Assembly: GCA_963555705.1 (NCBI GenBank)
Contig: OY743184.1
Span: 28,970,639 to 29,034,638, forward strand
Reading direction: 5' to 3'
DNA from: Ligustrum vulgare
Taxonomy: Eukaryota; Streptophyta; Magnoliopsida; Lamiales; Oleaceae
DNA length: 64,000 nt
The position numbers and the translations under genes were made by a program. Position 1 is the stretch's first letter. Each line of letters begins with the position of its first letter. This document shows positions 59,662 through 64,000 of this stretch, piece after piece. The notes under the pieces were generated by a model, which worked only from the letters and a program-made list of their open reading frames with translations, did not search any database and was not told the origin of the DNA.

Positions 59662-60181
59662 AAGATCGTGCGAATGATCTGGAGTCCACATATGATTTCT
59701 TATATGTGAAGTATTAGCTTTGAATAACCAAAGTTGTGGATCCTTTTATGAGTCAACCTCTCTTATATTTATAGGGAGACAGAGGTGAGTGTGCTTATTA
59801 CGATACCTGGAGACAGAGGTGAGATGGCTTATTACGATACCTGACAACTTGACATTTGTACATAAGTGAACTACTTGAGTTCTTACATAGTACAAAGTAG
59901 TTGACTTTTAACAAATCTAACTAACTGTGTATGAATAATTGTCTTAACTGCTATTTGAAAAAATCCGTTAAGACCTGGCTCAGTCTTCACAAGTTAACGA
60001 ATAACCTTACCATCAGATCGGTGTTGCTCTCAACGTTCGACCTTCTGACCATGGAAAATGGTTTGTGGTAAATGTTCGATCTGATGGTTTGATCGGTAGC
60101 TTCAGTTATTCAATAAACTTCAACCTCTTTCGGTATGACGTGTCATATGTTTCATCATTCAAGTCACATCACCCATCAACA
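59662..60181 (-). repeat. 5' LTR of the Tat-lineage element, inner end deleted
   Basis: It matches the left LTR from about position 49192 onward. A 34-bp tandem duplication (59775-59808 and 59809-59842) is private to this LTR. Confidence 0.85.
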
Positions 60182-60186
60182 ATAAT

Positions 60187-61732
60187 ATTTACACATTACC
60201 ATATTTATGCCTCAAATTTTTCTTCATCGTATTCTTATTCTCAAAATAACATAAATTTTCTTAATTATAATCTCTCTCCAAACTTTTCTTGAAGATGGTA
60301 AAAGTACTCACTTGTCATTGTATTTTTAAATAAATAATTATTAAAACAAATAATACCTCAAAAAACTCATTTTTAAGCATATTAACAATATATTTGGACA
60401 AAAATCATGATTAAGGACAAGATTTTTTATCAATAAAATAATAAATAAGAATCTGAAGTGTAATAGTGAAAAAAGGTTATTGGCCTTTAATGAAATTAAA
60501 ATACGGTGTATAGATTTAGAGAAAATGTGGTGTGAATATAACCACCTAAGCTTCATTTGCATTTACTCAACTTTCATTAATAATTTAATTGTGTTATTAA
60601 AGTTTCAATTGGGTAACCCAATTTTAATTTATGTTATTTAAATAATGAACTTTAATTTAATTTAATTTAATTTTTAATTTCTACCACCCAATCATATATT
60701 TTTTTCCAAATTGATAAAAATTACATAATAAACAATTATACTACTATAGATATTTCTTTAATCGCTATGTGGAAGGTATGACAACTTATCACTACATCAG
60801 TTTGGGGGCCGAAGGGTGATGAAATGTGACATATGTGAAATTTAGCTAAATTTAAGTTCACTAGCTAACATAAACAAGAAAAATTGGCGCATTTATTCCC
60901 AAAACATTTTCCTTTGTCTACAATGTGTTCATAAACTTTCATTTATGGCGCAAGATTCCTTGAGCGTTACACTCTTTGGCGCAACAGATCATTTTGGATG
61001 ACTTCTTTCCACTACATCGTTAAAAAAAAAAAAAAAAAAGGCTACAATTCTAACTGGCACAATTGGTTCCTAGTGACATGTTTGCAAATAAGCCCTCAAC
61101 CTTCCAATTTTGATGTTGAATTCCTTAACTTCGCGTTCCTTAACACCACAAGTCCTTTTAGATGGTTTCTCTCAATTCCATATTTAAGAATTCAAATTTT
61201 TTTAATCAAAAATATTGAAATGCTCTTATATTAATAAATAAAGAAAATGAAAAGTAAATAAAAATAATAAGGGAGGCGATGCAGGTGGAGACTGTATAAT
61301 CCAGGAGAAGGTCGATCTCATGAAAACGTGAATTTTTCCCATGAATTAGTGGTGGTGTATTATACAATGTTTTCAAACCCAATCCAGCCTTACCACTGAC
61401 TCGATCGAGGGCCTAAGTTAAGAGTTAGACGGTCAACACAGTAATTAAAATATAAAAATATCATAATTTTGTTTTAAAAAGGTAACTCGGGCTTGACCAA
61501 AATAGATTTTAGGTGTCTCCGGACCCGAGTATTGAGTTTCCCGTGGTTTTAATTGGTATTATCATATAATGTGAGTTGATATTCAGGTACTGCAATTCCA
61601 TCAAATTATATTGTCTAATGTCTGTGTTTGTTTGCTTACAAGTTGTTCCTTTATCTCATTTCATCACTCAAAATTCAAACTATAATCTTGATCACCATGT
61701 TTCTTATCTTTAATGAGTCATTCATTCACCAC
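60187..61732. other. AT-rich DNA, no gene seen
   Basis: A TTTAA run lies near 60653-60675 and a poly-A of about 18 near 61021-61038. The short ORFs look accidental. Confidence 0.45.
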
Positions 61733-62535
61733 TGATGTGTGTTAATCGCAAGCGTACAATGTAGCATCCAAGTAATAAAGTGGATTCTAAAAAGTTCGAA
61801 TTATAGTCCCACAAGGATTTGGATTAAGTACCAAAGGTGTTTTAATTTTCCCTTTATTTGAAAGATGAATACTTGTGATTGTGATGGATTGAAGAATTAA
61901 ACTACAACTAATAAACAAAGCTGTAAATCTGTTTTATAGATCAGTTGATGAAACGTTGGGATTTCACTATTTCACGTAGTCAATACCTTTAATCCCACCA
62001 CTCAAGTTTTAATCTACTAATGTGATCAATCGAGCTCACTTATGCATATGAAATTCCCCTCTCGGGTTTAAATCAACTCTACCAAATTAGTCAACTGTGT
62101 TAACGAATAGCTAGTTGTAATGATTCGATGCATGACACAAACTCAATCAAGACCGCAATAACAACAAACATATAGCTCTATCGCTCGTTCAATTATCGGG
62201 TTTTATTCTTAGATCTAGATCATTAACTCACCTCTCGGATTATGAAAATGATCCATTCAATCAATTAATTAGTGGCTAGTTAATTCACGTATTAAACACA
62301 AAATAAAATGATAAACATGCAATCAAATCGTAAAACTTGAGTAATGCAACTAAAGGTGTAAAACTATTCTACATCGTCTAATCCCAACAAATAGTTTAGA
62401 TATTCATGATGAAAATAACAAGAACCCAGTAATAATCTAAACTAAGCATCATGAGTAGTTTGAAGAGAAAGGTAAAAGAACTCTTGCACGAAGAAGTGTC
62501 TTCTACAAGTTGATCTCCAAATCTTCTCGCATTTG
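61733..62535 (-). repeat. LTR fragment, interrupted by the next insertion
   Basis: It starts TGATGTGTGTTAATCGC, and early words (AAGTAATAAAGTGGATTC, CCCACAAGGATTTGG) are shared in layout with 14180-14260 and with the Athila-like LTR at 3369. No primer site lies to its left. It stops at 62535, where another LTR begins. Confidence 0.65.
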
Positions 62536-63440
62536 TGATGTGATCCCGGGAGGGGGTCACAACGAACACGCGGAATTAAACAAAATAAAGATAGGAAAGA
62601 TCCAGATTCAGCCAAGAACACAAGATCACAATAATTAAAAATACTGGAATAAATAAAATTGACGATAGGACCTGGACCCAACAATCACGACGCAATAAAT
62701 TGACGATGCGAATTGAAGAACCTAGGTTTTCGAAACGCCACAAGGGATGCCAAATTCCTTGATAAGTTTCTGATTGGAACGCCACAAATATTCAAGAAAA
62801 ATATTTGATAAGTTCTATGAATTGTTCTTCAAGAACAAGAAAAAAAAGGAATCCTCCTTTTCGAGAGAGAAAATCTCACATTCATTCAATAATATCAAAG
62901 TTGTTGTTTCATAATGAAAAACAAAGCAATATAGTGTAGAAATTGACCTAACTAGGGTTTGCCACTAATTTGGGCCCAAAACATAAAAGTAATTAATAAA
63001 AACGGAATAAATTAACAAAACGTGAATTCTGGAAAATTAGGTGTTACGGCTGTAAAAATGTCACTTACGGCCGTAAGTGACTTTCTGTTAGTGAGTTACG
63101 GCCGTAATAAGAACTCTCACGGCCGTAAGTATCAATTTTGCTGAATTACTCAATTCCACCAGAGAAGGAGTTACGGTCGTGAACTGTAGTCTTACGGCCG
63201 TAAGTAATAAAATCCTGGAATTCTTGCTTTTGACCCGAGGGAATGTTACGGCCCTGAACAACAGACTTTACGGCCGTGAATGTGTCATTGGCCTCCAAAA
63301 TTTGCCCCTTTGATTTGGCTCGACCCCTTTGTCTTCTCGCCTCGCTTCCAACATGAAACTTGTGTCGTTTCCTGCGTAAATCACTGTCACATTGCCCATA
63401 GGTCGACTTCTCCTTTGGTCTCCTACTTCGGATCACATCA
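62536..63440 (-). repeat. 3' LTR of an element running off the right edge
   Basis: It starts TGATGTGATCCCGGG and ends GGATCACATCA, 905 bp. 62720-62820 shares words with the 672-bp LTRs at 44780 and 46984 (TTTTCGAAACGCCACAAGG, CCTTGATAAGTTTCTG). At 63040-63280 it holds several TTACGGCCGTAA palindromes and decayed versions (exact copies at 63065, 63096 and 63192). The purine tract follows on the right. Confidence 0.82.
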
Positions 63441-63453
63441 TCCCACCTTTTTT
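63441..63453 (-). promoter_or_regulatory. Polypurine tract
   Basis: Minus strand AAAAAAGGTGGGA directly before the LTR. Confidence 0.8.
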
Positions 63454-64000
63454 GGAAAGGATTCGACCTCGAATCATTATATGGCCTCTCCTTTATGTAT
63501 CTCTTTCTTTCGTTGGTTCGAGTGACCTGTTCCTGTTTTGTGCAATGCATCATCCTTTGGGGTTGTTCTGTCTGGCAATTAATTTTCCTTTTGGCCTTAG
63601 TTTTGTAATTTGATTGTAGTACCTGCAAAACAGAATTAGCCAAACTAGGGAGGGATGTGTTAGCAAATGCAAGTAAACTCATTTTTGTGGGTGACTCTCT
63701 TCTCTTTTTCTTTTCTCTCTTGAGCTCACCTTTTTCTGAGGTCGTGGCCTCAACTCTCTTGTTTTCAATTTTCACACCCTCTCCTTTTTCTGAGGTCGTG
63801 GCCTCAACGCTCGTATTTTTCCCCTCAAACTCGCTCTTTATTTTCAATTGGTCCTCTTGGACCTCTTTAGGCATTAGCGGAGCAAGTGTGATCCTTTTTC
63901 CACCCTTCACGAAAGAATATTTATTTTTGAACCCATCATGCACCACTCTCCTATCATGTTGCCATGGTCTTCCCAATAAAATATGCCCAACATGCATAGG
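63441..64000 (-). pseudogene. Gypsy protease-end ORF with charged tail, partial
   Basis: From the right edge the frame reads HILLGRPWQHDRRVVHDGFK and ITLAPLMPKEV, the usual end of the chromovirus-type protease. A Glu/Lys-rich stretch follows in which VEATTSEKGE occurs twice. Then comes YNDSRSNPFQKRWDDV, whose codons overlap the purine tract; the frame runs on into the LTR to 63146. As in the 44.8-kb element, protease is joined straight to the 3' end with no RT or integrase between. The 5' part is beyond the window, so I cannot tell whether gag is present. Confidence 0.75.

Larger units (their letters stand above)
49095..60181 (-). mobile_element. Tat-lineage Ty3/gypsy retrotransposon, decayed and containing a nested solo LTR
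   Basis: Left LTR 49095-49676 and right LTR about 59662-60181 are direct repeats. The termini are TGTTGA at the left edge and TCAACA at both right edges. ATAAT at 49090-49094 and 60182-60186 is the target duplication. pol reads on the minus strand, so the right LTR is the 5' LTR. The first 97 bp or so of that LTR, the primer site and gag are deleted. A second (archaeal-type) RNase H after the first, tandem repeats behind pol, and an antisense ORF near the 3' LTR all fit the Tat lineage. The 3' part is interrupted by a solo LTR at 50247-53056. Confidence 0.88.

Overview
This is a stretch of plant nuclear DNA, almost certainly from a eudicot with many retrotransposons. Evidence includes Athila-like, Tat-like and chromovirus-like Ty3/gypsy fragments, a Cassandra-type TRIM with 5S rRNA sequence in its LTRs, a CACTA transposon, Tourist-like MITEs, an old caulimovirid (pararetrovirus) copy, and spliced plant gene fragments with GT-AG introns. 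I see no intact cellular gene, no tRNA gene, no functional rRNA gene and no CRISPR. Nearly everything coding is broken, so the window is best read as a layered transposon graveyard. The species cannot be told from the sequence.

Layout. 1-174: end of an LTR. 720-1705 (+): decayed chromovirus pol. 1708-10423 (-): tandem arrangement of an Athila-like element that has gag and protease but no reverse transcriptase (truncated LTR, internal region, complete shared LTR, second gag copy). 10424-17560: AT-rich DNA with LTR fragments, a deleted Helitron helicase piece, MITEs, a 244-bp tandem duplication and a probable old CACTA end. 18055-18655 (-): fragment of a proton pump interactor (PPI1-like) gene.

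18931-36130 is one nested complex. A pararetrovirus copy (-) was split by a solo LTR (21446-34486, target duplication TTCAC/TTTAC). That LTR was split by a CACTA transposon (22011-32940, target duplication TTG) and by an 858-bp MITE. The CACTA encodes no recognisable transposase. It carries a roughly 4.6-kb imperfect inverted repeat with C-rich and G-rich arms, and eight exons plus introns of a GDT1/UPF0016-type membrane transporter gene lacking both ends. Two further MITEs sit in one of its introns.

36195-36897: Cassandra TRIM. 36898-44779: mostly unrecognised DNA, one 514-bp MITE and a region rich in GTGACC motifs. 44780-47655 (-): complete small LTR element (672-bp LTRs, tRNA-iMet primer site, TSD ATATA) holding only a protease-derived ORF. 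49095-60181 (-): Tat-lineage element (TSD ATAAT) with decayed pol, 3' tandem repeats and an extra ORF on the opposite strand. That ORF is interrupted by a 2.8-kb solo LTR (TSD GAATC). 61733-62535: LTR fragment, interrupted at 62536 by the 3' LTR of an element that leaves the window on the right and is related to the 44.8-kb one.

The parts do not form a pathway. They record successive insertions whose relative order can be read from nesting and target-site duplications.
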